Made by a program: the position numbers and the translations under genes | The notes under the pieces: model-generated | Databases searched by the model: none | The model's input: only the letters and a program-made list of their open reading frames with translations | What the model was told of the DNA's origin: nothing | Assembly: GCA_963708725.1 (NCBI GenBank) | Contig: CAVPTL010000010.1 | Span: forward strand, 62,001-126,000 | Source of the DNA: CAVPTL01 sp963708725 | Lineage (GTDB): Bacteria; Actinomycetota; Thermoleophilia; Gaiellales; JAICJC01 | Direction of reading: 5' to 3' | DNA length: 64,000 bases | Shown: one piece after another, positions 36,794 to 45,481 of the stretch | Layout: each line of letters starts with the position of its first letter | How positions within the stretch are numbered: position 1 is the stretch's first letter

Positions 36794-36833
36794 CGGGTGG
36801 CCGATCGGCTCCAGTTAGCGTTCCGGCCACCCG
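36794..36833 (-). terminator. Hairpin downstream of the LLM oxidoreductase gene
   Basis: Ten-base perfect arms CGGGTGGCCG and CGGCCACCCG with a 20-base loop, starting 12 bases after the stop of the minus-strand oxidoreductase gene. The position fits a terminator, though no U-run follows. Confidence 0.5.
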
Positions 36834-36844
36834 GCCTTCTGCAG

Positions 36845-37741
36845 TCAAGCGTCGATCAGTGCGAGCGCTTCGCCCAGCGCGGTGATCGAGCCTTCGGTGA
36901 TCGGGTTCACGACCAGGATGGCCTCATCGGCTCCGCTCTCGGCGAGTTCCATGAGCGCGGCGGCCACCTCCGATGCCCCCGGGCCGATCGGGACGACGTT
37001 GTCCCGCGGCCGGGCGGTCGGGCCAGAGCCGAGCGAAACCGACAGACACCCACTGCTCCGCAGCGACGCCGGGTCGCGACCGATCCGCTCAGCGGCGTCC
37101 AGCACGTGCCGGCGGAGTTCTGCGAACTTTCGCGGCTGGTTCTCAAAGTCGTCGTACCACGTGTTCCACGCATCGACGTGCGGCAGGGTGATGCGCAACA
37201 TCCGAGGCCCCGTCGATCCCACCATCAACCGAAGCTTCCGCGTCGGGGCGGGGTGAAGGACGAGATCGTCGGCCACCGCATACGTGCCCTCCAGCGTCAC
37301 CCGCTCTCCGTCAACGAGCCCCCGGATGATCGTGAACGCCTCCTCGAACCTGCTGACCAGGCGGTCGGTCGGCAACCCGAACGCGCGGAACTCGGGCTCG
37401 TTCCAGCCGGCTCCCAGACCCAGTACGAACCGCCCGTCGCTGATCTCGTCGATGCCGGTCGCCATCTTCGCGATCAGTCCAGGCGGGTGAAATGCCGTGC
37501 ATGCGACCAGCGGCCCAAGGTCGACGCGCTCGGTGACCGCCGCAAGACCGGCCAGCATCGTCCACATCTCCCACGGACCGCGCTCGGCCCCGCCGTCACC
37601 GCGGTAGAGCAGGTGGTCGCCGAGCCAGATCGAATCAAAGCCGACCGCTTCGGCGGCGCGCGCCATCCGCACCAGTTCGGGCCAACCGACGGGTCGCTCG
37701 GTCTCGGGCAGTTGGACTCCGACTCGCAGTGGACGCGGCAC
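36845..37741 (-). CDS. LLM-class (F420-type) oxidoreductase
   Basis: A 298-residue luciferase-like monooxygenase fold protein. Typical blocks: GVQLPETERP at strand 1, GFDSIWLGDHLLYRG, LGPLVACTAFHPPGLIAKMA, and FVLGLGAGWNEPEFRAFG. In actinobacteria proteins of this length and pattern usually use coenzyme F420 rather than FMN, which would place F420 in this organism. The substrate is unknown. GTG start; it follows the acyltransferase gene at 9 bases, so the two may be cotranscribed, although their functions have no obvious link. Confidence 0.88.
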   Translation of the reverse strand: MPRPLRVGVQLPETERPVGWPELVRMARAAEAVGFDSIWLGDHLLYRGDGGAERGPWEMWTMLAGLAAVTERVDLGPLVACTAFHPPGLIAKMATGIDEISDGRFVLGLGAGWNEPEFRAFGLPTDRLVSRFEEAFTIIRGLVDGERVTLEGTYAVADDLVLHPAPTRKLRLMVGSTGPRMLRITLPHVDAWNTWYDDFENQPRKFAELRRHVLDAAERIGRDPASLRSSGCLSVSLGSGPTARPRDNVVPIGPGASEVAAALMELAESGADEAILVVNPITEGSITALGEALALIDA

Positions 37742-37750
37742 CGCCGAAGC

Positions 37751-38974
37751 CTAATCGACGCGCGCGGGCAAGAGCCTTCGCCGTACGTGCGAGCGCATCG
37801 GCTTCTCGTAGGCCGTGAAGACGGCTGCGCTACATGCCAACGTGACGGCGAATACGCCCGCCAGCACCACGATCGTGGCAACGCCCGACGTGAACAGTCC
37901 GAGATACACCGCTGCCCGAAAGACGAGCACGTGCAGGAGATAGAACGCGAACGAGATCTCGCCGAGGAACACCATTCGCGATCCCCGCATAGCCTGGGAG
38001 ACACGACCGCGTTCGGCCGCAAAAACGAGGATGATGAAGCCGAAGAACGGCAGGTAGTAGCTGGCAAATCGAGTGAGCGGCGGAGCCGCAGAAGAGCACA
38101 GCACCGCCGCGGCCAGCAACGCCAGCGCGAGCACCTCGGCCGCCGTCCACCAGTCACGCGTCCCGCGCAGGGTGTCGCGGTGGCGGAGGAACAACAGGCC
38201 GCCACAGACGCCGACGACGAACTCGGCCAGCCGGATGGGCGGGAAGATATACATCTCCCAGTTCGACAACGCGGAGTTCGGAAGATGCAGCGCGAGCACC
38301 AACACCCACGCCCAGGCGGCGACTGCCACCGCGGCCAGCACGGCCGAGCGGCGGCGCACGAGCACGAGCATCACGAACGGGAACGAGAGGTAGAAGAAGG
38401 CTTCACACGAAAGGCTCCAGGCTGGGCCGTCGAAACCAAGCGCGGCCAGGTGGTTCGATCCGAAGGGATCGCGAATCGGCAGGAACGCCTGCGTGAGCGT
38501 CACCTGAGAGACGGCGGTGCCCACGCCGGCAAGCCCCGCCCTGCCCCACTGGCCGGCGAGCGCCAGCGCTGCGATCAGAAACGCGAGCAGATAGAGCGGA
38601 TAGATACGCGCGACCCGCGATACATAAAACGTGCGCAGCGCCGGCCGCGACGTGCTCGTCAGGCGGTCGGCGTAGTTATACGCAAGAATAAATCCCGAAA
38701 GCACGAAGAAGAACGAGACTCCACTCCACCCCTCCCACAGGAGTCGATTGAGGCCGGTGTGCTGGGCCCGGCCCGGGGCGGCGGAGAAGTCCACGCAATG
38801 ATGGAGAAAGACGGCGAGACAGGCAAAGAACCGAAACGACGTCAGTGCGCGCAGCTGCGGCCGCAAGACCGGCAGCGCGGTCCGTGGCACAGCCACGGGT
38901 ATGGAGCGGACAGACACCGCTTTCGGGGACGGTGACGCCACCCCACCGGGAGATGGGGAACTGCGCACAATCAC
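37751..38974 (-). CDS. Acyltransferase 3 family membrane protein
   Basis: A 407-residue integral membrane acyltransferase (OafA/ExoZ type) with about ten helices. The signature RALTSFRFFACLAVFLHH, with FxRxxAxxxVxxxH spacing, is near residue 43, and RIYPLYL lies near 125. It transfers acetyl or succinyl groups to extracellular sugars and so fits the surrounding glycan genes, possibly opposing the nearby deacetylase. The GTG 38974 start lacks a Shine-Dalgarno; one of the GTG codons slightly downstream is equally likely. Confidence 0.88.
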   Translation of the reverse strand: MIVRSSPSPGGVASPSPKAVSVRSIPVAVPRTALPVLRPQLRALTSFRFFACLAVFLHHCVDFSAAPGRAQHTGLNRLLWEGWSGVSFFFVLSGFILAYNYADRLTSTSRPALRTFYVSRVARIYPLYLLAFLIAALALAGQWGRAGLAGVGTAVSQVTLTQAFLPIRDPFGSNHLAALGFDGPAWSLSCEAFFYLSFPFVMLVLVRRRSAVLAAVAVAAWAWVLVLALHLPNSALSNWEMYIFPPIRLAEFVVGVCGGLLFLRHRDTLRGTRDWWTAAEVLALALLAAAVLCSSAAPPLTRFASYYLPFFGFIILVFAAERGRVSQAMRGSRMVFLGEISFAFYLLHVLVFRAAVYLGLFTSGVATIVVLAGVFAVTLACSAAVFTAYEKPMRSHVRRRLLPARVD

Positions 38975-39041
38975 AGAGGATCGGAATCAGCCCGGATATT
39001 GAGCACCCCCCGGAGGGGTGAGAGCCAGGAGGTAGGGATTC

Positions 39042-39644
39042 GTGGTCAGGGTATGGACAATCTCGGCAGAGGCCGGAGTCGGCGGCCGCAAAATCGCGGA
39101 CGCGCTGGCTGCCAGCCTGGGAATTCCGATGCTCGACCGCGCGGCCCTGCTCGAGCTCTCGGGCGAGGGCGGCAGCGTCGAGGATGTGGATAGCCGGCTT
39201 CATGGGCGATTGCAGACGCTCGGCCTTCAATACGCGGCGGTTTTTGGGGCAACCGAGGCACTCGACGAGCTGACGGCGCTCGAGCGGCTCTCACAGCGGG
39301 GCCGCGACGTGCTCAAACAGCTCGGCCACGAACGGTGCGTGATCTACGCCCATTCGGTCGCGGGGGCGCTCGAAGACCACGAGTCGGCGCTGCACCTGCG
39401 GCTGTGGGCGCCAGTCGAGTGGCGGATCGAGCACTATGCGCACGACCACGTCGTGAGCGTCGAGGACGCCCGCGACCGTGTCCATCAGCTCGACCGCCTG
39501 CAACGCGACCTGGCCACGCACCTGTTCGACCTCGACGTCGACGACCTGCGACGGTTCACGCTGGCAATCAACGCGAGTCGGGTGAGCGGCGATCACATTG
39601 TCGCCGCGGTGCTCGGCGCCGGCGGCGCCGCCCCCGCCGGATGA
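39042..39644 (+). CDS. Cytidylate kinase-like family protein
   Basis: A 200-residue P-loop-like protein. ISAEAGVGGRKIADALA at the N-terminus and IPMLDRAALLEL match the cytidylate-kinase-like family, in which the GxxGxGK[ST] loop is altered; here the Lys is replaced (GVGGRK). The rest is helical with an acidic/basic heptad-like section (DRLQRDLATHLFDLDVDDLRRF). The GTG start has an excellent AGGAGGT at eight bases. The role of such proteins is not established; genuine CMP kinase activity is doubtful. Confidence 0.75.
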   Translation: MVRVWTISAEAGVGGRKIADALAASLGIPMLDRAALLELSGEGGSVEDVDSRLHGRLQTLGLQYAAVFGATEALDELTALERLSQRGRDVLKQLGHERCVIYAHSVAGALEDHESALHLRLWAPVEWRIEHYAHDHVVSVEDARDRVHQLDRLQRDLATHLFDLDVDDLRRFTLAINASRVSGDHIVAAVLGAGGAAPAG

Positions 39645-39738
39645 CCGGGCCGCAGTTCGTGGCCTGGGTCACACCCGTACAAGGTGTTCCAGGCGGCAGT
39701 CTCGGCGGGACGGTTGGGGCATACTGAACGTCGTATCG

Positions 39739-39858
39739 ATGAGCTACGACCCCCATCCCCAGCCGCCGCAGCGTCCGTCCAAACTTCTGGTCGGCGGAAT
39801 CGTGTGGGGCTTGGTGGTGCTGATGTTCGTGATCGGCATTGTGTTCAAGTTTCACTAG
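39739..39858 (+). CDS. Very small membrane protein
   Basis: A 39-residue frame: a Pro/Gln-rich start (YDPHPQPPQRPSKLL), one hydrophobic helix and FKFH at the end. There is no Shine-Dalgarno, but a CATACT box lies 13 bases upstream, so a short-leader transcript is possible. It is plausible as a real protein from its clean topology; function unknown. Confidence 0.45.
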   Translation: MSYDPHPQPPQRPSKLLVGGIVWGLVVLMFVIGIVFKFH

Positions 39859-39874
39859 CCACCGCTACCACGCA

Positions 39875-39880
39875 TAAACT
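39875..39880 (+). promoter_or_regulatory. -10 box of a likely leaderless transcript
   Basis: TAAACT six bases before the ATG at 39887, with no Shine-Dalgarno between. The spacing places the transcription start at the A of the ATG. Confidence 0.55.
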
Positions 39881-39886
39881 GGTGCG

Positions 39887-40915
39887 ATGTTGAGGTGGCT
39901 CCTTCCAGTCGCGGTGGCGATCCTCGCTGGGATCGGATTACTCGTCGCCGCCGGGCAGGGCGCGTCGACGACCGTGAAGCCACTCACCGTGCCGGGGGCC
40001 TCAACCACCGGCGCCGTGCCCGCCAACGGACCGTGCAAGGGCGCCGACTCACCCCAGGGCGGGTACAAGCATGTGATCTGGATCGTGATGGGGACGCGCG
40101 ATACCAACGATGTGATGAGCCCGACCAGCCTGGCCAGCAACACAAAGGCCTACGCCGCTGAATGCGGATTCGCCCAGCAGTACGTCAGTGCAGCGCATCC
40201 CGCGCTCCCCAACGTCCCCGCGATGCTTGCCGGCACGACGGCGGGAATCACCCGCAACAAGTGTGGCCCCTGCCCCACCGTCCCGATCAACCTCTTCAAG
40301 CAGGTTCCAAGCTGGAAAGTCTACGTTGGAGGTATGCACGGCAACTGCTCGTCGACTCCCAAGCCGAACTACGACCCGCGCACCAACCCCCCGACCTGGA
40401 TCGGAGTGCCCGAGGCGACCTGTCGCAAGCAAGACGTGCCCATCGGCGGCCTTTCCAGCGGCGCCCTCACCGCTGATCTCGACAACAACACCCTCCCCCG
40501 GTTCTCGATGCTGGTACCGGGCCTCTGCCAGAGCATGACGTTCTCGAAGCCCTGCTCCGGCGGACATCCACAGATCTCGACGTTCGTGGCCCTCGGCGAC
40601 CAGTGGCTCGGCCAGCGGCTTGGCCAGATCGTGCGAAGCCCGGCGTATCGATCGGGATCGACGGCCGTGTTCGTCACCTGGCAATCGGGGTCGGGCTTTC
40701 CGTTCAAGGCGGACTGCGTCGCCAAACGCGTCCCGCGGTCGTGCGGCGTCCCGATGATCGTCATCGCCCCGAGCGTCACCGCAGGGACGATCTCGGCGCT
40801 CAACCTGTCGCACTACTCGCTGCTGAAGACGAGCGAGAGCTTGTTCGGCGTCAAGCACCTGGGCGAGGCCGCCAAGGCACGCACGCGCGACATGCAAGTG
40901 CCGTTCGGCTTGTGA
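39887..40915 (+). CDS. Exported phosphoesterase-family protein (alkaline phosphatase fold)
   Basis: A 342-residue protein with an N-terminal signal or anchor (LLPVAVAILAGIGLLVAAG). It resembles the AcpA/phospholipase-C-type phosphoesterase family: YKHVIWIVMGTRDTND stands where active members have HVVVxxxENxSFD, so the metal-binding Glu-Asn is lost or shifted. The family C-terminal block HYSLLKTSESLFGVKHLGEA is intact. Catalytic competence is therefore uncertain. It is probably expressed from a leaderless promoter and is coupled to the downstream GH5 gene by a GTGA overlap, suggesting a joint role outside the cell. Confidence 0.78.
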   Translation: MLRWLLPVAVAILAGIGLLVAAGQGASTTVKPLTVPGASTTGAVPANGPCKGADSPQGGYKHVIWIVMGTRDTNDVMSPTSLASNTKAYAAECGFAQQYVSAAHPALPNVPAMLAGTTAGITRNKCGPCPTVPINLFKQVPSWKVYVGGMHGNCSSTPKPNYDPRTNPPTWIGVPEATCRKQDVPIGGLSSGALTADLDNNTLPRFSMLVPGLCQSMTFSKPCSGGHPQISTFVALGDQWLGQRLGQIVRSPAYRSGSTAVFVTWQSGSGFPFKADCVAKRVPRSCGVPMIVIAPSVTAGTISALNLSHYSLLKTSESLFGVKHLGEAAKARTRDMQVPFGL

Positions 40916-42204
40916 GGCGCTGGACAATCGTTGTGGTTGCAGTGGCGGCCATGGTGCTTGCCCTGCTCGCAGCGGTGTGGGCCATCCACAACCGCGGCCG
41001 GACATACCCGAACGCCTCCCACCAGCTGCCGATCGTGCATCTCGCCCTGCCTGCGGCCGAGCCTGGCTTGACGGCGCCCACGGTGACGACCGACGGCACG
41101 CGGTTCGTGAAGGGCGGAAAGCCGACCGTGCTCCAGGGCTATGACCTGAGCGTCACCGGCCAGTCGGTGTACAAGAACGCCGCCGAGCTCAACGCCAACT
41201 TCGCGCGGATCACCATCGCCTGGAGTCAGGTCGAGCCGACAAAGCCCACCGGCGATCCCAGCCATCTCGTCCACCACTGGGACTCGGCGCTTTTGACCGA
41301 ACTCGACCAGGAGGTCGCCGGGCTCGGAGCCCAGGGCATCCAGGTACTGATCGATTTCCACCAGTTCCACTGGTCGCCCTACTATGCGCAGCTCGAATGC
41401 AAGACGGGCGTGGCCGCGTGCCACGCGACCGGCGTGCCGACGTGGTTCTATGCGGGCCGCTATCCCCAGACCAAGGAGGGCGAGTCCGCCGCCAAGGCCG
41501 ACTTCTGGGACTCCGAGCGAAAGACGTCGCTCTTCTACTACGCCGCGTTCGCCGAGATGATGGCGCGACGCTACGGACACGACCCAAACGTCATCGGCTA
41601 CGAGATCTTCAACGAGCCCCACCCCGGGCACCTGCCCGACAGTACCTCCACCACCAACGCCATCCTGGCCTGGCAGGCCCAGATCTACAAGGTGATGCAC
41701 GCGGTCGATCCCCAGCGGACAATGTTCGTGATGTGTCGCGGCGGCGCTGAGGGGGTGGGTACGGCCGACCTCGACCAGTTCGGCGCCGACCCGAAAATCG
41801 CGCTGGACTTCCACGACTACTACAACGGCGCCCCCGGTACCGGGTTCGACGATGCCGGCGACAACTGGGTGCCGTCGTGGAGTGCGACCCACAACCAGGA
41901 TCTCGATCCCCTCAAGGGCTATCAGGGCACCCAGGCAGCCCAAAACGCGGTGCTTCAGGTGCCGATCGACGCGTCCAGGAAAGCCGGCATACCGCTGCTC
42001 GTGGGCGAATGGGGAATCCACAAGGACGACCCCCACGCCGACGTCTACACGTCACAGATGCTCGCGGCGTTCGCACAGAACGACCTGTCGTGGGCGCGCT
42101 GGGTGCTCGCCCCGGGGCATGGATTCAACCTGCTCGACCCGATCCGTCCGCACGCGCCCAGCTCCCAGGCGATGCAGGTCGCCAACGGGATCACGCACTC
42201 CTAG
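40912..42204 (+). CDS. GH5-family glycoside hydrolase, exported
   Basis: A 430-residue endoglycanase-like enzyme with an N-terminal membrane or signal helix (TIVVVAVAAMVLALLAAVWAI). The acid/base Glu lies in IFNEPHPG (about residue 232) and the nucleophile Glu in VGEWG (about 364); a GH5 barrel is supported by VLIDFHQFHWSP and ALDFHDYYNG. Linked to an export cluster, it may trim or release the polysaccharide rather than digest foreign glycan. The GTG start overlaps the phosphoesterase stop. Its TAG shares the CTAG palindrome with the stop of the convergent flippase gene. Confidence 0.9.
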   Translation: MRRWTIVVVAVAAMVLALLAAVWAIHNRGRTYPNASHQLPIVHLALPAAEPGLTAPTVTTDGTRFVKGGKPTVLQGYDLSVTGQSVYKNAAELNANFARITIAWSQVEPTKPTGDPSHLVHHWDSALLTELDQEVAGLGAQGIQVLIDFHQFHWSPYYAQLECKTGVAACHATGVPTWFYAGRYPQTKEGESAAKADFWDSERKTSLFYYAAFAEMMARRYGHDPNVIGYEIFNEPHPGHLPDSTSTTNAILAWQAQIYKVMHAVDPQRTMFVMCRGGAEGVGTADLDQFGADPKIALDFHDYYNGAPGTGFDDAGDNWVPSWSATHNQDLDPLKGYQGTQAAQNAVLQVPIDASRKAGIPLLVGEWGIHKDDPHADVYTSQMLAAFAQNDLSWARWVLAPGHGFNLLDPIRPHAPSSQAMQVANGITHS

Positions 42205-43802
42205 GAACGCGTTCGGCGTCCCATCCGCGGGCCGAGTGACTCCCACAGCAGTGGCAGCTCCATCCGTCGGCGAAACCGAAACAACAGCGCGGCGTAGACA
42301 AGGCTCGCCACCACCATGTAGCCAAGGAAGGCCGGGACAGTTGCCCCGGCGGTGAGCCGAACCGCTGCCCCGAACACACCGAAGCAGAGGATTGCAGACG
42401 CCGCCACCGCCGGAAAGCCACGGCCGAACGGATCCACCTTGAGAAAGGCACGCACCTCGAGCAGCGGTGCGATGTTGTTGAAGAGGATGGCGGCTGCCCA
42501 TGCGATCGCAGCGCCGGTGATGCCGATCTTCGGGATCAGGACGAGGCTGATCGCGACGTTCAGGATCAGCGCGACCACGACATTGAAGAGGTTCCAGGTA
42601 CTGCGACCGCCCATCAGCAACACCACGTCGACGGGCCCGATGCCGGTCGCTACCAGCATCGCCACTGCCAACACCGCCAGCGCGGTTGCACCGCCGGCGA
42701 AATGATGACCAAAGACGCGCAGGAGCACCGGCGCGAACAGCGCCAACGCGAAATACATCGGCCAGGCGAGCATCATCAACCAGCTGGTCGCCACCTGATA
42801 GACGTCCTTCGCGCGCGTCTGCAAATTCCCGGTCATGAGTTCGGAGAGCTTCGGAGCGATCACCTGGATGATCGCCATGTTGACCACGCTGCCGGCCACG
42901 AGATACCGCGTCGAGGCCGTGTACACGGACGCCGAGCCCGCTCCCATCAGCGAGCCGATCATCAGCGTTCCGACCCAGAGAATCGTGACCTGGAACACGC
43001 CCGTAAGCCCACGCGGAGCGGTGAACGCCCAGAACTCCTTGAACAGCGGCCAGGTCGGGGTCTGGCGCACCCGTGGACGCCCTGCCCGCGACTCGATGCC
43101 CCGGACAAGATCCATCAGCCAGAGCATTCCGATCAGCAGGCCGATCGCAAGGGGAATGCACCAGGCCGCTGCAATCGCCGACGGCCGGCCCGAAACCACG
43201 AGGACTGCGGCCACCAGCAGGAGCTGGAGCCCCGATTTCCCGATGCGGTCGATCAACGCGTTTGGGACCATGGTGCCGAATCCCCGCGTGGCCGCGATCG
43301 CGACCGTGTAGGCGCACGAGATCGGCAGGAAGATCGCCATCACGCGGATGTAGCTGGCGACCTGGTCGGCGTTGGCTTTGCGGTGATTGGTGAAGAACTC
43401 AGCCAGCGGCTGGGCAAAAACGAATACCGCCACCGCAAACAGCATTCCCGAGATCAGCGCCGGGTAGATGCCGACACCGAGGCTCGCCCGCACGTCGGCA
43501 ATGCGCCCGCGGACGCGGTAGCGGGGGATCATTCGGGTCAGACCGGTGTCGGCGCCAAGTTCGCACGTGTTCGAAAGGATCAGAAAGAGGGCGATCGCTT
43601 CGAAGAACGCACCCGACTCTCCCTTGCGGAGCACCTGCGCCACGGCGACCACCAGCAAGAACTGGAAGACGCCGTTGGCAAGCGCGCCAACGAGGTTGAT
43701 CGCTCCGCCGCGGGCGACCATCTTGAGGTCAGACGACCGCTCAGATGCAGCTTTGTCTTTGTCGACGACGGCGATCAGACACCCTCCGCACCGGTCGACC
43801 AC
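42201..43802 (-). CDS. Second Wzx-like flippase (MOP superfamily)
   Basis: A 533-residue protein with fourteen-odd membrane segments of the polysaccharide transporter type (ARGGAINLVGALANGVFQF is the typical first helix; DTGLTRMIPRY follows). It would flip the lipid-linked unit of the second glycan. The N-terminus is uncertain. GTG 43802, with GAGGA six bases upstream, overlaps the sulfotransferase by 28 bases. A CTG at 43778 (CTGA overlap, GGAGG upstream) and an ATG at 43721 are alternatives. It ends at a CTAG shared with the GH5 gene. Confidence 0.87.
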   Translation of the reverse strand: MVDRCGGCLIAVVDKDKAASERSSDLKMVARGGAINLVGALANGVFQFLLVVAVAQVLRKGESGAFFEAIALFLILSNTCELGADTGLTRMIPRYRVRGRIADVRASLGVGIYPALISGMLFAVAVFVFAQPLAEFFTNHRKANADQVASYIRVMAIFLPISCAYTVAIAATRGFGTMVPNALIDRIGKSGLQLLLVAAVLVVSGRPSAIAAAWCIPLAIGLLIGMLWLMDLVRGIESRAGRPRVRQTPTWPLFKEFWAFTAPRGLTGVFQVTILWVGTLMIGSLMGAGSASVYTASTRYLVAGSVVNMAIIQVIAPKLSELMTGNLQTRAKDVYQVATSWLMMLAWPMYFALALFAPVLLRVFGHHFAGGATALAVLAVAMLVATGIGPVDVVLLMGGRSTWNLFNVVVALILNVAISLVLIPKIGITGAAIAWAAAILFNNIAPLLEVRAFLKVDPFGRGFPAVAASAILCFGVFGAAVRLTAGATVPAFLGYMVVASLVYAALLFRFRRRMELPLLWESLGPRMGRRTRS

Positions 43803-44659
43803 CCGAAGTCCTCGCCGAGGAACTCGTATAACCGGCGGTTGGGTTCGGCGAACGCCGCGGCCAGCCGCTCACGCGTGTCGGGCTTCATATCGGCGTACGG
43901 GCGGGCGTTGTACTTGCGGTAGGAGTCCTGCAGCACCGGCTCGAGGCCGAGGAACTGAAACACGGCGCGCATGCCGGACGCCGGGTCGGCCGAGAACCGC
44001 TCGGTCTGGAGCACCAGCGTCCGTTCGGCAGGAACGTGTTGCCGCCAGGCCTTCAACTGGTCGAGGTACATGCCGCGACCGACGTAGGCGTGGTGCTGGT
44101 GGCTGTAGCTCTGATATCCGGGGTGCCTCACGATCCGCTCCTCTTCCCCGCTCAGCCGCTCCGGCTCGAGTTCGAGCGCTTGCTCGAACGTCTCGGCGTC
44201 TTCAAATCCCCGAGCGTACTCCTGTTTGTACGACGAGTACGCCCGCTCGACCGGATCGCGCAGGATCGCAATCACCCGAACCTCGGGGAGTGCGGTCGCG
44301 ACTCGGGCCGGCACCAGAGGGTGAAAAAGGTAGTACGGCGACCCCTCGCCTGAGATGTGACCATCGTCTCGTGCAAGTGGAAAGTGCGCGCGATACCAGT
44401 TCAAGCTCTTTTCAGGCTCCCTGTCGAAGTAGTGCACTCCTTTCGACGGAGTTGCACTCTCGACCTGCGGGTGAGCGACGAGGTGGCGGTAAAGCGAGGT
44501 GGTGCCGCCTCGTTGAGTGCCGATCACCAGAAAGCCCGGAAGCTGCCTGCGCGACGCCGTCACTCTGCGCGGCGAGAGCACTACCGCCTTTCCCAGCCGA
44601 GCGATCGGAGCCGGGATTCGGGAGTAGTTGTCGTTGGCCGCACCGCGTTCTCGTGCCAT
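43775..44659 (-). CDS. PAPS-dependent sulfotransferase (type 1)
   Basis: A 294-residue sulfotransferase-domain protein. The 5'-phosphosulfate loop is IGTQRGGTTSLYRHL (about residue 46), and the 3'-phosphate site is ILRDPVERAYSSY (about 130). It resembles heparan-type and NodH-like carbohydrate sulfotransferases, so sulfation of a polysaccharide is likely. The ATG shares one base with the stop of the next sulfotransferase gene upstream (TGATG). Together with two more such genes it marks the second glycan as sulfated. Confidence 0.9.
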   Translation of the reverse strand: MARERGAANDNYSRIPAPIARLGKAVVLSPRRVTASRRQLPGFLVIGTQRGGTTSLYRHLVAHPQVESATPSKGVHYFDREPEKSLNWYRAHFPLARDDGHISGEGSPYYLFHPLVPARVATALPEVRVIAILRDPVERAYSSYKQEYARGFEDAETFEQALELEPERLSGEEERIVRHPGYQSYSHQHHAYVGRGMYLDQLKAWRQHVPAERTLVLQTERFSADPASGMRAVFQFLGLEPVLQDSYRKYNARPYADMKPDTRERLAAAFAEPNRRLYEFLGEDFGWSTGAEGV

Positions 44660-45465
44660 CAGCGTTGCTCCACCTTCTCGAGCACAGGAATCTCCGACAC
44701 CGGAGTCATGCGACCCGGGGCGCTCATGCTGTAGCCGAATCGACCCACCCGCTCCTCGAACCGCTTGACCGCTCGATCGGTGTCGAACCGTTTGGCCGCG
44801 TTCCAGCCGCGGTTCGCCGTCCAGCGCCGGAAATACGACTCATTGACGTCTGGTCGGATGGTGAGATTCGCAGGTACCCGGTCGAGGCCGACGTAGTCCA
44901 GTGCGCGCGCGAGCTGACCGTCGGGGTCGGCGACAAACTCCTCGTAGCGGACGACCAGCAGACCGGGAAGATGCTGCGCGTCTGCGATCAGCAACTCGTG
45001 GCACACGAGCCAGTGCTCGATCAGCGACGTGTACGAGCTCCAGCTCCATTTTTGGGTTGCACATGCGACCGCGATCGGATGGCGCATCACCACGATCTGG
45101 CGCGCTTCGGGATAGAGCGCCTGCAAGAAGCGGGTGCGGATCAGATTCGGAGGCGACTTCTCGACCAGCACCGGTTTGGACATGTCCCAGTGCGCTGACC
45201 ACTCGGCGTCGAGGCGACCACGGCTTGCGTCTGACACAAGCGGTGAGTGTTCGGTCAGATGGGCCGACTCGTCGTAGCCGAACTTTCCCGGCCCGCCGAA
45301 CACCGAGCCGGGCGGGTACACCGATTGCAGGTGCTGGCCCTCGTCCTCGGTCGCGCCGGTATCGATGAAGCCGCTGGCGTCGGGATGCTGCGCCAAGCAC
45401 CGCGCAAACAGCGTGGTGCCGCTGCGGTGCAATCCTCCGACAAACACGTGTCGGTGCTCGGTCAT
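44659..45465 (-). CDS. Sulfotransferase family protein (type 2)
   Basis: A 268-residue protein. The P-loop-like VGGLHRSGTTLFARCLAQH at the N-terminus is the PAPS loop, and IVVMRHPIAVACATQKWS carries the 3'-phosphate site. It differs from its neighbour in motif and length, so the pair is not a recent duplication. Expected to sulfate a sugar hydroxyl from PAPS. It is 16 bases downstream of the polymerase-like gene. Confidence 0.87.
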   Translation of the reverse strand: MTEHRHVFVGGLHRSGTTLFARCLAQHPDASGFIDTGATEDEGQHLQSVYPPGSVFGGPGKFGYDESAHLTEHSPLVSDASRGRLDAEWSAHWDMSKPVLVEKSPPNLIRTRFLQALYPEARQIVVMRHPIAVACATQKWSWSSYTSLIEHWLVCHELLIADAQHLPGLLVVRYEEFVADPDGQLARALDYVGLDRVPANLTIRPDVNESYFRRWTANRGWNAAKRFDTDRAVKRFEERVGRFGYSMSAPGRMTPVSEIPVLEKVEQR

Positions 45466-45481
45466 GCCTGCCCCACCCTGC

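Noticed and set aside
36758..38935. 725-codon plus-strand frame opposite the LLM oxidoreductase and acyltransferase
   Set aside because: Low-complexity Arg/His/Gln composition and two well-recognised genes on the other strand show it is a shadow.
38975..39041. Riboswitch upstream of the cytidylate-kinase-like gene
   Set aside because: Only a single six-base hairpin and a Shine-Dalgarno are visible; it fits no riboswitch class I know.
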